Source of the DNA: Paraburkholderia sp. UYCP14C
GTDB lineage: Bacteria > Pseudomonadota > Gammaproteobacteria > Burkholderiales > Burkholderiaceae
Length of the DNA stretch: 64,000 bases
Reading direction: 5' to 3'
Assembly: GCF_004197395.1 (NCBI RefSeq)
Contig: NZ_SELS01000008.1
Span: 161,952 to 225,951, forward strand
Below are positions 7,828 to 18,003 of this stretch, one piece after another. Every line of letters begins with the position of its first letter. The stretch's first letter is position 1. The position numbers and the translations under genes are program-made. The notes under the pieces are model-generated. The model did not search any database. It saw only the letters and a list, made by a program, of their open reading frames with translations, and was not told where the DNA came from.

Positions 7828-8000
7828 CTTCAGGGCGGGGTGAAATTCCCCACCGGCGGTAAGCCGGCAGCGCGACAGCGCGAGCCGGCAAGCCCGCGAG
7901 CGCCCGCGTCGTGGTCTTCGGAATAGCGAAGACCACTGCGGGGTCAGCAGATCTGGTTAGAAGCCAGAGCCGACGGTCATAGTCCGGATGGAAGAAGATG
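7828..8000 (+). promoter_or_regulatory. FMN riboswitch (RFN element)
   Basis: The sequence shows the conserved RFN pieces in order: CTTCAGGGCGGGGTGAAATT, then CCCCACCGGCGGTA, AGCCCGCGAGCG, a variable stem, GGTCAGCAGATCTGGT, the AGAAGCCAGAGCCGACGGT block and GTCCGGATGGAAGAAG. It lies directly upstream of ribB on the same strand. It binds flavin mononucleotide and represses expression when FMN is plentiful. Confidence 0.97.
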
Positions 8001-8136
8001 TGCAGATAGTCATGTGCGTTCCGCAACGCCGCCTGTGGCCTGGGCGGCGGATGAGCGTCCGCTTTCGCGCGGCGCCTGGGCGGCGCGTGTCAGTCTGTTT
8101 GCAATGCCCTGAAACGTTTCTCGCCCAACTTTTGCG

Positions 8137-8871
8137 ATGAGCGTTTCAACCATGTCCTTTGCTACTTTTCCCGCTCCGTCGACGATCGCAGACGATGCCT
8201 TCGCCGATCTCCCTCTGCTGGCCACCGAAGCCGTTCCGCCGCGTATCGCCGCCGCCTTGCAGGCGCTGCGCGAGGGTCGCGCCGTGGTGCTGCAGGACGA
8301 CCACGACCGCGAGAACGAAGCCGATCTGATCGTCGCGGCCGAGCGCCTGTCGGTCGAAACGATGGCGCTGCTGATCCGCGAATGCAGCGGCATCGTGTGC
8401 CTGTGCCTGCCCGACGACAAGATCCGCGCGCTCGAACTGCCGCCGATGGCCGTCAACAACGAAAGTCGCCACGGCACCGCGTTCACGGTGTCGATCGAAG
8501 CGCGCGAAGGCGTCAGCACCGGCGTGTCCGCGCAGGATCGCGTGACGACGATCCGCGCCGCGATCGCCGATACGGCCAAGCCCGCCGACATCGTGCGCCC
8601 CGGCCACGTGTTCCCGCTGCGCGCGATGCCCGGCGGCGTGCTGGCGCGGCGCGGCCACACCGAAGGCACCGTCGATCTGGCGATCCTCGCGGGCCTGAAG
8701 CCGGCCGGCGTGCTGTGCGAACTGATGAACGCCGACGGCACGATGACGCGCGGCGCGGACGTCGAGCGCTTCGCCGCGCAACACGATCTGCCGATGCTGA
8801 CGATCGCCGAGCTCGTCGAGTTTCGCGAGGCGCTCGCGCAGGTGCGCGAGGGCGCGATGGCCGAGGCTTGA
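8137..8871 (+). CDS. ribB: 3,4-dihydroxy-2-butanone-4-phosphate synthase
   Basis: This encodes 244 residues, the single-domain RibB form without the GTP cyclohydrolase II half. The enzyme converts ribulose 5-phosphate to 3,4-dihydroxy-2-butanone 4-phosphate and formate for riboflavin synthesis. Signature residues are present: the acidic loop [11 protein letters not shown] (Mg and substrate binding), [26 protein letters not shown] and [10 protein letters not shown]. The FMN riboswitch 137 bases upstream explains its control. A second in-frame ATG at 8152 is possible. A separate ribB under riboswitch control alongside the main rib operon is common in this group. Confidence 0.97.
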   Translation: MSVSTMSFATFPAPSTIADDAFADLPLLATEAVPPRIAAALQALREGRAVVLQDDHDRENEADLIVAAERLSVETMALLIRECSGIVCLCLPDDKIRALELPPMAVNNESRHGTAFTVSIEAREGVSTGVSAQDRVTTIRAAIADTAKPADIVRPGHVFPLRAMPGGVLARRGHTEGTVDLAILAGLKPAGVLCELMNADGTMTRGADVERFAAQHDLPMLTIAELVEFREALAQVREGAMAEA

Positions 8872-8908
8872 CGGGGCATCCTTCAAGTCGTAAGCGATCC
8901 CACTACGC

Positions 8909-8945
8909 AAAAAGCCGGTTCTTCGGAAGAAGAACCGGCTTTTTT
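8909..8945 (+). terminator. Rho-independent terminator after ribB
   Basis: A 16-base perfect stem (AAAAAGCCGGTTCTTC and its complement) with a GGAA tetraloop is followed by a T-run. The A-run on the left side means it may act in both directions, serving also the convergent HAD phosphatase gene. Confidence 0.92.
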
Positions 8946-8964
8946 ACTGGCCTCGTAGAAACCG

Positions 8965-9651
8965 CTACGACTGCACGTCGCCGAACTCGCCGCGCACGCC
9001 CGCCTCGACGAGCGCCGGCAATTCATCCATGTGCTTCATGATTCGCGTGATGCCCATCGCGCGCAGCGCATCCGCGTAGCCATCCGGAATATGACTCGCG
9101 CCGACGAATGCGATCGTCTTCATGCCCGCCGCGCGCGCAGCGTTCAAACCCGCGACGCTGTCCTCGACGACGAGGCAGCGCGCCGGCTCAATGCCGAGCG
9201 TCGTGGCCGCGAACACATAGACGTCGGGATATGGTTTCGGCCGCGCGACCTGCTCGGCGCTGAACACGCGCTCGCCGAAAATCTGCTGCAAACCGGCGCG
9301 CCGCACCGATGCGGCGACCCGCGTCATGCGGCTGTTCGACACCACCGCGGCCGGCAGCGTCACGCGTTGCAGCGCGTCGCGCACGCCGTGGATCGGACCG
9401 AGCGACGCGGCGAGCGCGATCTCGACGTGGTGCTCGATCGTATCGAGGAAGTCCGCGGGCAGCGTGATGTCGAACTGCTTTTCGAGGCCGGCAAGAAAGC
9501 GCGAGGTTTGCTGGCCGAACGCGGTTTTGACGACCGGGGCGAAATCGAGGCCGGGGAAGGTGGCCGTCAGCGTGTCGAACATCACGCGATCGGCGATGAC
9601 TTCACTGTCGACGAGCACGCCGTCGCAGTCACAGATGAGGTGGTCGATCAT
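8965..9651 (-). CDS. HAD-family phosphatase (subfamily IA)
   Basis: This encodes 228 residues with the four HAD motifs: nucleophile loop DCDGVLVDSE at residues 8-17, Ser in VVSNS near residue 105, Lys in RPKPYPDVY near 138, and acidic VVEDSVAGLNAA near 162. A helical cap follows motif I, as in phosphoglycolate phosphatase and YfbT-like sugar-phosphate phosphatases. It is cytoplasmic. It lies downstream of glpK on the same strand with a 131-base gap, so a role with glycerol phosphate is possible, but substrate cannot be told from sequence. Confidence 0.88.
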   Translation of the reverse strand: MIDHLICDCDGVLVDSEVIADRVMFDTLTATFPGLDFAPVVKTAFGQQTSRFLAGLEKQFDITLPADFLDTIEHHVEIALAASLGPIHGVRDALQRVTLPAAVVSNSRMTRVAASVRRAGLQQIFGERVFSAEQVARPKPYPDVYVFAATTLGIEPARCLVVEDSVAGLNAARAAGMKTIAFVGASHIPDGYADALRAMGITRIMKHMDELPALVEAGVRGEFGDVQS

Positions 9652-9782
9652 GCCTGAGAAGCGGTAAGCGCAAGGCGCGCGGGCGGCGGGTTGCGGGCCC
9701 GCTCACCGGGGTGAAAAGCGTCATCATACGTGCTTTCGGAGCTCGTCCTTTGGGCGTTCCGCGCGCCCGTGGCCTTGCCGCC

Positions 9783-11282
<1,500 letters not shown>

Positions 11283-11541
11283 TGTCTCTTCTCCATGCAT
11301 GTTGCGGATTGCCGGGTTGCTGGCCGGCGGCGCAAGCGGCGTGTTGTTGTGAGCGGGCCGCCATAGTGTGAGGGCGCGTCCCGGTGTCGTCCAGCCGAAG
11401 CTGCGAGGGGGCCGGCCGCGGGCTTGCGGGCGGCGTGCGCCGTTTCCGTCGGCTCGCGCCCGGTTGTTTCGCCCGGGATCGCGCCAAGTTGCGTTGGCTG
11501 CCGCTTTTGACGGGGAATGCCTGTTTGCCCGGTCGTGCCGC

Positions 11542-13089
11542 CTACGCGCTCTGCCGGGCCGGCTCGCGCGCGAACCATTCGTCGATGTCTCGCGTGACTT
11601 GCTCGAGCGTGCCCGGCGCGACGTGCAGGCCGAGCTTCGAGCGCCGCCACAGCACGTCCTGCGCGCTACGCGCCCATTCGGTATCGCGCAGATAAACCAG
11701 CTCGGCTTCGTGCAGTCCCGGCGCGAACTCGCGGCCCAGCTCGGCGCGCGAGCGCGCAAGGCCGATCACGCGATTCGCGCGTGTGCCGTACGCGCGTGCG
11801 AGCCGATGCGCGAGCGATGCCGGCAGCCACGCATGCTCGCGGGAGAACTCGCCGAGAAAGCGATTGAAGTTCGCCTGCGCGATGTCGCCGCCCGGCAGCG
11901 GCGCGCCGACAGTCCACGCGGCCGCGTCGTGGCGCAGTGCCTCGCTGAGCGTATCGACCGCTTGCTCGGCGAGCTTGCGAAAGGTCGTGATCTTGCCGCC
12001 GAACACGGACAGCAGCGGTGCTTCGGCCGCGGGCGCATCGAGTTCGAGCGAGTAGTCGCGCGTGACCGCCGACGGATTGTCCGCGTTCTCGTCCTCCAGC
12101 AGCGGGCGCACGCCCGAATAGCTCCAGCGCACGTCGGCGGGCGAGATCTTCTGCCTGAAGTAGCGGTTGATCGAATCGCACAGGTACTGCGTTTCGTTGG
12201 CGTCGATCGCGACTTGCGACGGGTCGCCGCGATATTCGAGGTCGGTGGTGCCGATCAGCGTGTAGTCGTGCTCGTACGGAATCGCGAAGATGATCCGCTT
12301 GTCGGGGTTCTGGAAGATGTACGCGTGGTCGTGCTCGAACAGGCGCCGCGTGACGATGTGGCTGCCCTTGACGAGCCGCACGCTATGCGTCGACGGCAGG
12401 CCGAGCGCGCCTTTCAGGAGCTCGCCGACCCACGGGCCCGCCGCATTCGCGATGGCCGAAGCGCGCACGTCGAGCGTCGTGCCGTCCGCGCGTTGCAGTC
12501 GCGCGCGCCACTCGCCGCCGGCGCGCTCGGCGTTGACCAGCTTCGTGCGCGTGAGGATCGTTGCGCCGCGCTCGTGCGCGTCGAGCGCGTTCAGCACGAC
12601 GAGGCGCGCGTCGTTGACCCAGCCGTCCGAGTAAACGAAGCCGCGCGTGATCGACTCGACGAGCGGCGCGCCGGCCGGATGCCGGCTCATCACGATGCCG
12701 CGCGAGCCCGGCAGCAGCTCGCGCTTGGCCAGATGGTCGTACAGGAACAGACCCGCGCGGATCAGCCACGCGGGGCGCAGATCCGGCATATGCGGCATCA
12801 CGAAGCGCAGCGGCCAGATGATGTGCGGCGCCGCGCGCAGCAGCGTTTCGCGCTCCTGCAGCGCCTTGCGCACGAGCCCGAACTCGCGGTACTCGAGATA
12901 GCGCAGGCCGCCGTGGATCAGCTTGGTACTCGCCGACGACGTATGCGCGGCCAGATCGTCCTGCTCGCACAGCAGCACCGACAGGCCACGGCCTGCCGCG
13001 TCGCGGGCGATACCCGCGCCGTTGATCCCGCCACCCACGACGAGCAAATCGTATTTCGTGCCTTGTGCCACCGGCTGAGTCCTCTGCAT
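11542..13089 (-). CDS. glpD: Aerobic glycerol-3-phosphate dehydrogenase
   Basis: This encodes 515 residues. The membrane-associated flavoenzyme oxidises glycerol 3-phosphate to dihydroxyacetone phosphate and passes electrons to quinone. The FAD-binding motif [17 protein letters not shown] near the N-terminus, the [13 protein letters not shown] segment and DLEYRGDP are diagnostic. The start at 13089 ([10 protein letters not shown]) is preferred to an in-frame ATG at 13131 because the latter overlaps a likely GlpR operator and so is probably upstream of the transcript start. It forms the glycerol unit with the downstream glpK. Confidence 0.95.
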   Translation of the reverse strand: MQRTQPVAQGTKYDLLVVGGGINGAGIARDAAGRGLSVLLCEQDDLAAHTSSASTKLIHGGLRYLEYREFGLVRKALQERETLLRAAPHIIWPLRFVMPHMPDLRPAWLIRAGLFLYDHLAKRELLPGSRGIVMSRHPAGAPLVESITRGFVYSDGWVNDARLVVLNALDAHERGATILTRTKLVNAERAGGEWRARLQRADGTTLDVRASAIANAAGPWVGELLKGALGLPSTHSVRLVKGSHIVTRRLFEHDHAYIFQNPDKRIIFAIPYEHDYTLIGTTDLEYRGDPSQVAIDANETQYLCDSINRYFRQKISPADVRWSYSGVRPLLEDENADNPSAVTRDYSLELDAPAAEAPLLSVFGGKITTFRKLAEQAVDTLSEALRHDAAAWTVGAPLPGGDIAQANFNRFLGEFSREHAWLPASLAHRLARAYGTRANRVIGLARSRAELGREFAPGLHEAELVYLRDTEWARSAQDVLWRRSKLGLHVAPGTLEQVTRDIDEWFAREPARQSA

Positions 13090-13128
13090 CGAATCTGGAA
13101 GTTGGGTTGGAAAGCTAATCGAACGGTT

Positions 13129-13166
13129 CATGTTCGTTTTCGAACTTTAATGAACATATTCGAAAA
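13129..13166 (-). promoter_or_regulatory. Probable GlpR operator region upstream of glpD
   Basis: ATGTTCGTTTTCGAAC at 13130-13145 closely resembles the E. coli GlpR half-site pair (ATGTTCG...CGAACA). A second, weaker copy (ATGAACATATTCGAA) follows at 13150-13164. The position, 40-75 bases upstream of the glpD start, suits repression by the GlpR protein encoded at 15056-15835. Confidence 0.7.
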
Positions 13167-13271
13167 AGTAAAGTTCGCTTGATCCGAGCGAGCCCGGGCC
13201 GAATGGCCAGGGAGTGGCGCAACGTGCGGCCGCGGACGATACTCTCGGCAGCAGCCATTTCGAGGTGATGT

Positions 13272-13646
13272 ATGCGTGGATTTTTGATGATCGGCGCGGC
13301 GGCGCTGATGGCGGGATGCGTCAGCACGCCGAGTCTGGAGGGGACGAGGGGCGCGACGTCGTTCGAGGCGTTGCAGAAGATGTGCTCGCCGCAAACCGTC
13401 GATTACGGTAGCGACGCGCAGATCGTCTACGAGACGTTTTTCGATGCCTACGTGGCGAACCGGCGCGGCCGGCTGTCGAACGACGACTTCTGCAAGTTCC
13501 AGGCATCGATTGCGCAGCGCCATGCGAGCGAGGCGGGGAGCAGCGATCCGAAGGTGCGCAACCAGTGGGTCGAGTTCTTCAACGAGCAGCGCGCACAGGC
13601 GATCAGCTGGCGTTCGGCGGTCGATCCGACTTTGCGCAGCGGATAA
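13272..13646 (+). CDS. Small lipoprotein of unknown function
   Basis: This encodes 124 residues. The N-terminus MRGFLMIGAAALMAGC is a lipoprotein signal with cysteine 16 as the predicted lipidated residue, so the protein is probably anchored to a membrane facing the periplasm. The mature part is helical, with two further cysteines, and has no recognised domain. A GAGGTGAT-like ribosome binding site precedes the ATG. It is divergent from glpD. Confidence 0.75.
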   Translation: MRGFLMIGAAALMAGCVSTPSLEGTRGATSFEALQKMCSPQTVDYGSDAQIVYETFFDAYVANRRGRLSNDDFCKFQASIAQRHASEAGSSDPKVRNQWVEFFNEQRAQAISWRSAVDPTLRSG

Positions 13647-13707
13647 GCGGCGGCGGGTCGACCGACGAGCCTGCTTCTCGGGCCGCCGGCCCGCCCGGCG
13701 CCGAGGT

Positions 13708-14361
13708 TCACTTGTGCGGCGCCAACGCTCCGCGCCACAGCATGCGCAAAATTTGCGCGAACACGGCTTCGCGCGATGGTTGCTGCCCGCTGTCGCCGAT
13801 GGACTCGGCCTGTTGCGTCGCCGGGGGCGGCAACTGGTTCGCGAGCGCGAGCATCGTGAAACCGTGCAGGCTCGTCCAGTACGCATAGCCGATCAGGCGC
13901 GGATCGCCTTCGAGAACGCCCGCCGCAACGAGCCGCTCGAAGTGCGCTTCGAGCAGACGCCACGCACGCTGCGACGCCGCGGCCAGTTCGGGGTAAGCGC
14001 CTTGCTGTTGCGGTGTCTGATCGAACATCAAACGGTAAGCGTGCGGCTCATCGAGCGCGAAGGCGACGTAGGCCCGGCTGACGGCGCTGTGATCGATGGC
14101 GGGGGCGTTCGCGGGGATGGCTTGCGCGGCCGCTTCGAGCCGCGCGGCGAAACGGTTGAACGCGGCGGCGCGGACCATCGCCAGAATCTCTTCCTTGTCG
14201 CGGAAATAGCGATACGGTGTCATCGCGCTGCAGCCAAGCTCCTTCGCCAGTTCGCGCATCGTCACGCCTTGCGCGCCGCGCGTCGCAAACGCATTTTCGG
14301 CGACGCGCCGCATGGCTTCGCGAAACTGCTGGATCTGGTCGGCGGAGAGGGTCTTGGGCAT
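13708..14361 (-). CDS. TetR/AcrR-family regulator
   Basis: This encodes 217 residues. The N-terminal DNA-binding domain (about 10-60) has the typical pattern: AENAFATRGAQGVTMRELAKE, then LGCSAMTPYRYFRDKEEILA. The C-terminal ligand domain matches the TetR_C_33/WHG-like type (AYVAFALDEPHAYRLMFDQTP, and GYAYWTSLHGFTMLALANQL). The regulated genes are not obvious; the neighbours are a lipoprotein gene and a small protein gene. It is convergent with the lipoprotein gene. Confidence 0.9.
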   Translation of the reverse strand: MPKTLSADQIQQFREAMRRVAENAFATRGAQGVTMRELAKELGCSAMTPYRYFRDKEEILAMVRAAAFNRFAARLEAAAQAIPANAPAIDHSAVSRAYVAFALDEPHAYRLMFDQTPQQQGAYPELAAASQRAWRLLEAHFERLVAAGVLEGDPRLIGYAYWTSLHGFTMLALANQLPPPATQQAESIGDSGQQPSREAVFAQILRMLWRGALAPHK

Positions 14362-14549
14362 GCGCGATGGCGGGAAGTCCGTCGCGTGAATTTACTGTGT
14401 AAATGAGATGCGCACAACAAAGGGCCGCGAATGCGGCCCGCTGTCAGTTCAATGGGATGACGCGAAGTCGGAAGATGAGAGCGCGCGCGCAACCGCGAGG
14501 GCGGCGTGAACACGCCGCCAACGACTCCCGAAGCAACTGCCGGTAAAAC

Positions 14550-14747
14550 TCAGGAATAACGTTTGATGGCCCGCAATGCGGTGTCGCCGGATTCGGTCAC
14601 GCGCCATTCTTCGTTGCCAGATGCGAGGCGTTCGAGTTGCACCAGTTGGCGTTCGAGCAACGCATCGAGTTCTTCTCGGTCCATTTCGACCTGGTTGGGG
14701 GCGTCCTTGACGAGCAACAACGTGGCGAATTCATGCGGACTCAGCAT
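14550..14747 (-). CDS. Small conserved-looking helical protein
   Basis: This encodes 65 residues (MLSPHEFATLLLVKDAPNQV...). It is acidic and helical, with a winged-helix-like pattern: DALLERQLVQLE, then EEWRVTESGDTALRAI, similar to the wing of MarR-type folds. The start at 14747 has GGAGAG four bases upstream, within the alternative start at 14759. Function unknown; it may be a small regulator or adaptor. Confidence 0.6.
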   Translation of the reverse strand: MLSPHEFATLLLVKDAPNQVEMDREELDALLERQLVQLERLASGNEEWRVTESGDTALRAIKRYS

Positions 14748-15055
14748 CGTTCTCTCCATGTCAGCAAATCGCGGACAGCCTTGCAGTCGACCGGCAGGCC
14801 GGCGTGGCGTCCGCTACAGGATCAGGGCGGGAGGTACGGCTTACACGACAGATTCACACAACCGACGCCGTGCGAAACTCGCAACGCACGCTGGGGAACT
14901 GGAGTGTAGGCGAGCACCGATGAAACGCCAACCTGGTCCCCGTAAATTTTCCATTTGACAATTGGATGCGCGACCGGCGGTCCGGCCCCGGCGTCAAATT
15001 CTTGATTTCACTCGAAGTTTTGCGTGCACCGCAGCATGGCGGAGAATGCCTGGAA

Positions 15056-15835
15056 TTATCCGGCAATATAGATTTGACAATTGGCGGCGCTCAGCGCTTC
15101 GGCCATGTCGGCGGGCGGTGCGGCGTCGGTGAACAGCGCGTCGATCTGCTCCAGATGTCCCTGGCGAACTAGCGCCGGGCGGCCAAACTTGGAGTGATCG
15201 GCGGCGAGGAACACGGTGCGCGCATGCTCGATGATCGCCTCGGCGACACGCACTTCGCGCGTGTCGAAATCGCGCAGCGTCCCGTCCGTTTCGATGCTCG
15301 ATGTGCCGATGATCGCGAAATCGACCTTGAATTGCCGGATGAAATCGATCGCCAGTTCGCCGACGATGCCCTTGTCCCACGGCCGCACGATGCCGCCCGT
15401 CACCAGCACTTCGCAATCCGGGTAGCCGCTCATCATGCTCGCGACGTTCAGATTGTTGGTGATCACGCGCAGTCCACGGTGGCGGTTCAGCGCGCGTGCC
15501 ACTTCCTCGGTGGTCGTGCCGAGGTTGATGAACAGCGACGCCTGATCGGGAATGTGAGTGGCCACCAGCGCCGCGATGCGTCGTTTCTCCTCATGGAACA
15601 TGCGCTGACGCGCAGTGTAGGAGACGTTCTCGGAGCTGGTCGGCAGGCTGGCGCCGCCATGATAGCGGCGCAGCAGATTCATATCGGCGAGCCAGTTGAC
15701 GTCGCGGCGGATCGTCTGCGGGGTGACGTCGAAGTGGCTCGCGAGGTCGTCCACGGTCACGAAGCCGTCGCGTTGCACCCACTCCAGCAATTCCTGTTGC
15801 CGGGCGTTGAGAGTCAGGCGGGGGTCTCGTGTCAT
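15056..15835 (-). CDS. glpR: DeoR-family glycerol-3-phosphate regulon repressor
   Basis: This encodes 259 residues. The DeoR HTH (RQQELLEWVQRDGFVTVDDLA, FDVTPQTIRRDVNWLA) is followed by a sugar-phosphate sensor domain. Similarity to E. coli GlpR is strong from memory: LRRYHGGASLP, FINLGTTTEEVARAL, VITNNLNVA, GGIVRPWDKGIVGELAIDFI and ADHSKFGR. It would repress glpD-glpK until glycerol 3-phosphate binds. A GlpR-like operator precedes glpD. The ATG at 15835 is the family start; the upstream extension is not protein-like. It is divergent from the gamma-glutamyltransferase-family gene. Confidence 0.9.
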   Translation of the reverse strand: MTRDPRLTLNARQQELLEWVQRDGFVTVDDLASHFDVTPQTIRRDVNWLADMNLLRRYHGGASLPTSSENVSYTARQRMFHEEKRRIAALVATHIPDQASLFINLGTTTEEVARALNRHRGLRVITNNLNVASMMSGYPDCEVLVTGGIVRPWDKGIVGELAIDFIRQFKVDFAIIGTSSIETDGTLRDFDTREVRVAEAIIEHARTVFLAADHSKFGRPALVRQGHLEQIDALFTDAAPPADMAEALSAANCQIYIAG

Positions 15836-16175
15836 GGGTCTCGGGGGGTGGCTATGGTGTCGGCGTGCTTTGATTCGATCATCGACCGGCCGGCCGGAAG
15901 CGGGGCCGACGAAGAGCGCGGTTGCGGCTATTGTAAGACCATCGGGCCCCTTGTCCGCCAACTGACGCAGTGCGCATAAACTTCACGCAGAGGTTTCGAA
16001 TCCGCCCCGAATCCTCATTCAGGCGCGATACGCATTTATTCATTTGATAAATGAATTTGTTTTTTGGCCCGCTTCGCGATGCAATCCTGGGTTCCGCGAT
16101 TTACCTGCTTTACAACCTTTCCCATGATGTCCGGCGACTTTTTCGTGCCGGCCCGCGCTTTCGAGAGTGTTCGAC
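15836..16175. other. Divergent intergenic region
   Basis: This gap holds the promoters of glpR and of the gamma-glutamyltransferase-family gene. The section near 16030-16070 is AT-rich with a palindrome described separately. No gene is seen. Confidence 0.6.
16038..16056. promoter_or_regulatory. 19-bp palindrome, candidate operator
   Basis: ATTCATTT-GAT-AAATGAAT has perfect 8-bp arms in a locally AT-rich stretch, about 120 bases upstream of the gamma-glutamyltransferase-family start. The size and symmetry fit a dimeric repressor site, such as a GntR- or LysR-type regulator; the binding protein is unknown. Confidence 0.5.
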
Positions 16176-17816
16176 ATGACTGGCTTCAGTAACTGGCAAA
16201 ACCCCTATCCGACGCAACGTCTGCCCGTGTTCGCACGCAATATCGTGTCGACTTCGCACCCGCTCGCCGCGCAGGCCGGGCTGCGCATGCTGTGGAAGGG
16301 CGGCAATGCCGTCGATGCCGCCATCGCCGCGGCCGCCGCGATCACGGTGGTCGAGCCGGTGTCGTGCGGCCTGGGCGGCGACGCGTTCGCGCTCGTGTGG
16401 GACGGCAAGAAGCTGCATGGTCTGAACGCGTCGGGCGTGTCGCCGGCGGCGTGGAACGTCGATTACTTCAAGCGCAAATACGGCGAGGAAAACGGTCTCG
16501 CGAAGCAGCCGAAGCGCGGCTGGGATGCCGTCACGGTGCCGGGCGTGATCGCCGGCTGGGAAGCGTTGCATCAGAAGTTCGGCAAGCTGCCGTTCGCCGA
16601 CCTGATGGAGCCGGCCATCGAGATCGCCGAGCGCGGTCACGCGGTGGCGAGCATCGTCGCGTACAAATGGGCGAATGCGATTCCCGAACTGAAGGACCAG
16701 CCGGGCTTCGCGCAGACCTTCATGCCGCGCGGCCGCGCGCCCGAGGTCAGCGAGCTGGTGCGCTTCCCCGGTCACGCGAAGACGCTGCGCCTGCTCGCCG
16801 AGCAAGGCCCGCGCGCGTACTACGAAGGCGAGATCGCCGAACGTATCGCCGCGTTCGCGCGTGAAGGCGGCGCCGCGCTGAACGCCGACGATCTGCGCAA
16901 CTACCGCGCGGACTGGGTCGAGCCGATCGGCAAGGACTATCGCGGCTACACCGTGCATGAGATTCCGCCGAACGGCCAGGGCATCGCGGCGCTGGTGGCG
17001 CTGGGCATCCTCGAAAAGTTCGACGTGAAGTCGCTGAAGGTCGACAGCGTCGAGTCGCAGCATCTGCAGATCGAAGCGATGAAGCTCGCGTTTGCCGACC
17101 TGTACCGCTACGTCGCCGATCCGCGCTCGATGGAAGTCACGCCCGAGCAGATGCTCGACGACGCGTATCTGACATCGCGCGCGAAGCTGATCGACCCGAA
17201 GCGCGCGACGCACTTCGACTTCGGCATGCCGAAGGCGGGCGGCACGATCTACATGTCGGCTGCGGACGAAAACGGCATGATGGTCAGCTTCATCCAGTCG
17301 AACTACATGGGCTTCGGCTCGGGTGTGGTGGTGCCGGACAGCGGCATCGCGCTGCAGAACCGCGGCTGCGGCTTCTCGATGGATCCGAAGTCGCCGAACG
17401 TCGTCGAGGGCGGCAAGCGGCCGTTCCACACGATCATTCCGGCGTTCCTCACGCAGCAGGTCAACGGCCAGCAGGAAGCGGTGATGAGCTTCGGCGTGAT
17501 GGGCGGCGACATGCAGCCGCAAGGCCATCTGCAAACGGTGGTGCGCATGCTCGACTACGGCCAGCAGCCGCAGGCCGCGTGCGATGCGCCGCGCTGGAAG
17601 GTCAACCGCGACTTCACGGTCGATATCGAGTCGACGCTCGACCCGAAGACCACCGAGGGCCTGCAGAAGCTCGGCCACACGATCAAGTCGGTCGACGATC
17701 CGTACATGGACTTCGGCTCCGGCCAGTTCATCTGGAAGCTCGATCGCAACGAGCCGGAGCGCGGCTACGTGGCGGCTAGCGACAGCCGCCGCGACGGACT
17801 CGCCGCCGGTTTCTAG
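16176..17816 (+). CDS. Gamma-glutamyltransferase-family protein
   Basis: This encodes 546 residues of the Ntn-hydrolase GGT family. Recognised pieces are LAAQAGLRMLWKGGNAVDAA near residue 30, GLGGDAFALV near 70, and the region around the autocleavage site, where GGTIYMSAADENGMMVS takes the place of the usual TTH motif; Thr in GGT is the likely nucleophile. GGKRPFHTIIPAFL and GVMGGDMQPQGHLQ are typical of this family. There is no signal peptide, unlike periplasmic GGT, so it is probably cytoplasmic and may act on a gamma-glutamyl or acylated amine. It lies 187 bases before a transporter gene. Confidence 0.88.
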   Translation: MTGFSNWQNPYPTQRLPVFARNIVSTSHPLAAQAGLRMLWKGGNAVDAAIAAAAAITVVEPVSCGLGGDAFALVWDGKKLHGLNASGVSPAAWNVDYFKRKYGEENGLAKQPKRGWDAVTVPGVIAGWEALHQKFGKLPFADLMEPAIEIAERGHAVASIVAYKWANAIPELKDQPGFAQTFMPRGRAPEVSELVRFPGHAKTLRLLAEQGPRAYYEGEIAERIAAFAREGGAALNADDLRNYRADWVEPIGKDYRGYTVHEIPPNGQGIAALVALGILEKFDVKSLKVDSVESQHLQIEAMKLAFADLYRYVADPRSMEVTPEQMLDDAYLTSRAKLIDPKRATHFDFGMPKAGGTIYMSAADENGMMVSFIQSNYMGFGSGVVVPDSGIALQNRGCGFSMDPKSPNVVEGGKRPFHTIIPAFLTQQVNGQQEAVMSFGVMGGDMQPQGHLQTVVRMLDYGQQPQAACDAPRWKVNRDFTVDIESTLDPKTTEGLQKLGHTIKSVDDPYMDFGSGQFIWKLDRNEPERGYVAASDSRRDGLAAGF

Positions 17817-18003
17817 GCCGCAACGAAACAACGCCCGGAGCCGAGGTCCGCGCAGCAACCTGGCTCCCGGCACGCAGGCAGACAACACGCAAGCCGCGGC
17901 ATCCCGCATGCCGCGCTCTTGCGCGCCCGCGGCGCCCCCTCGCTGACGCAGGCGGCGCCGCACTTACAACACATATCACGCAGCAAACCAGCAGGAGACC
18001 ATC

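Noticed and set aside
11368-13182. Long plus-strand open frame opposite glpD
   Set aside because: Composition-driven shadow of glpD; no motif or ribosome binding site.
16110-17963. Long minus-strand open frame opposite the GGT-family gene
   Set aside because: Arg/His-rich shadow; the opposite strand carries recognised motifs.
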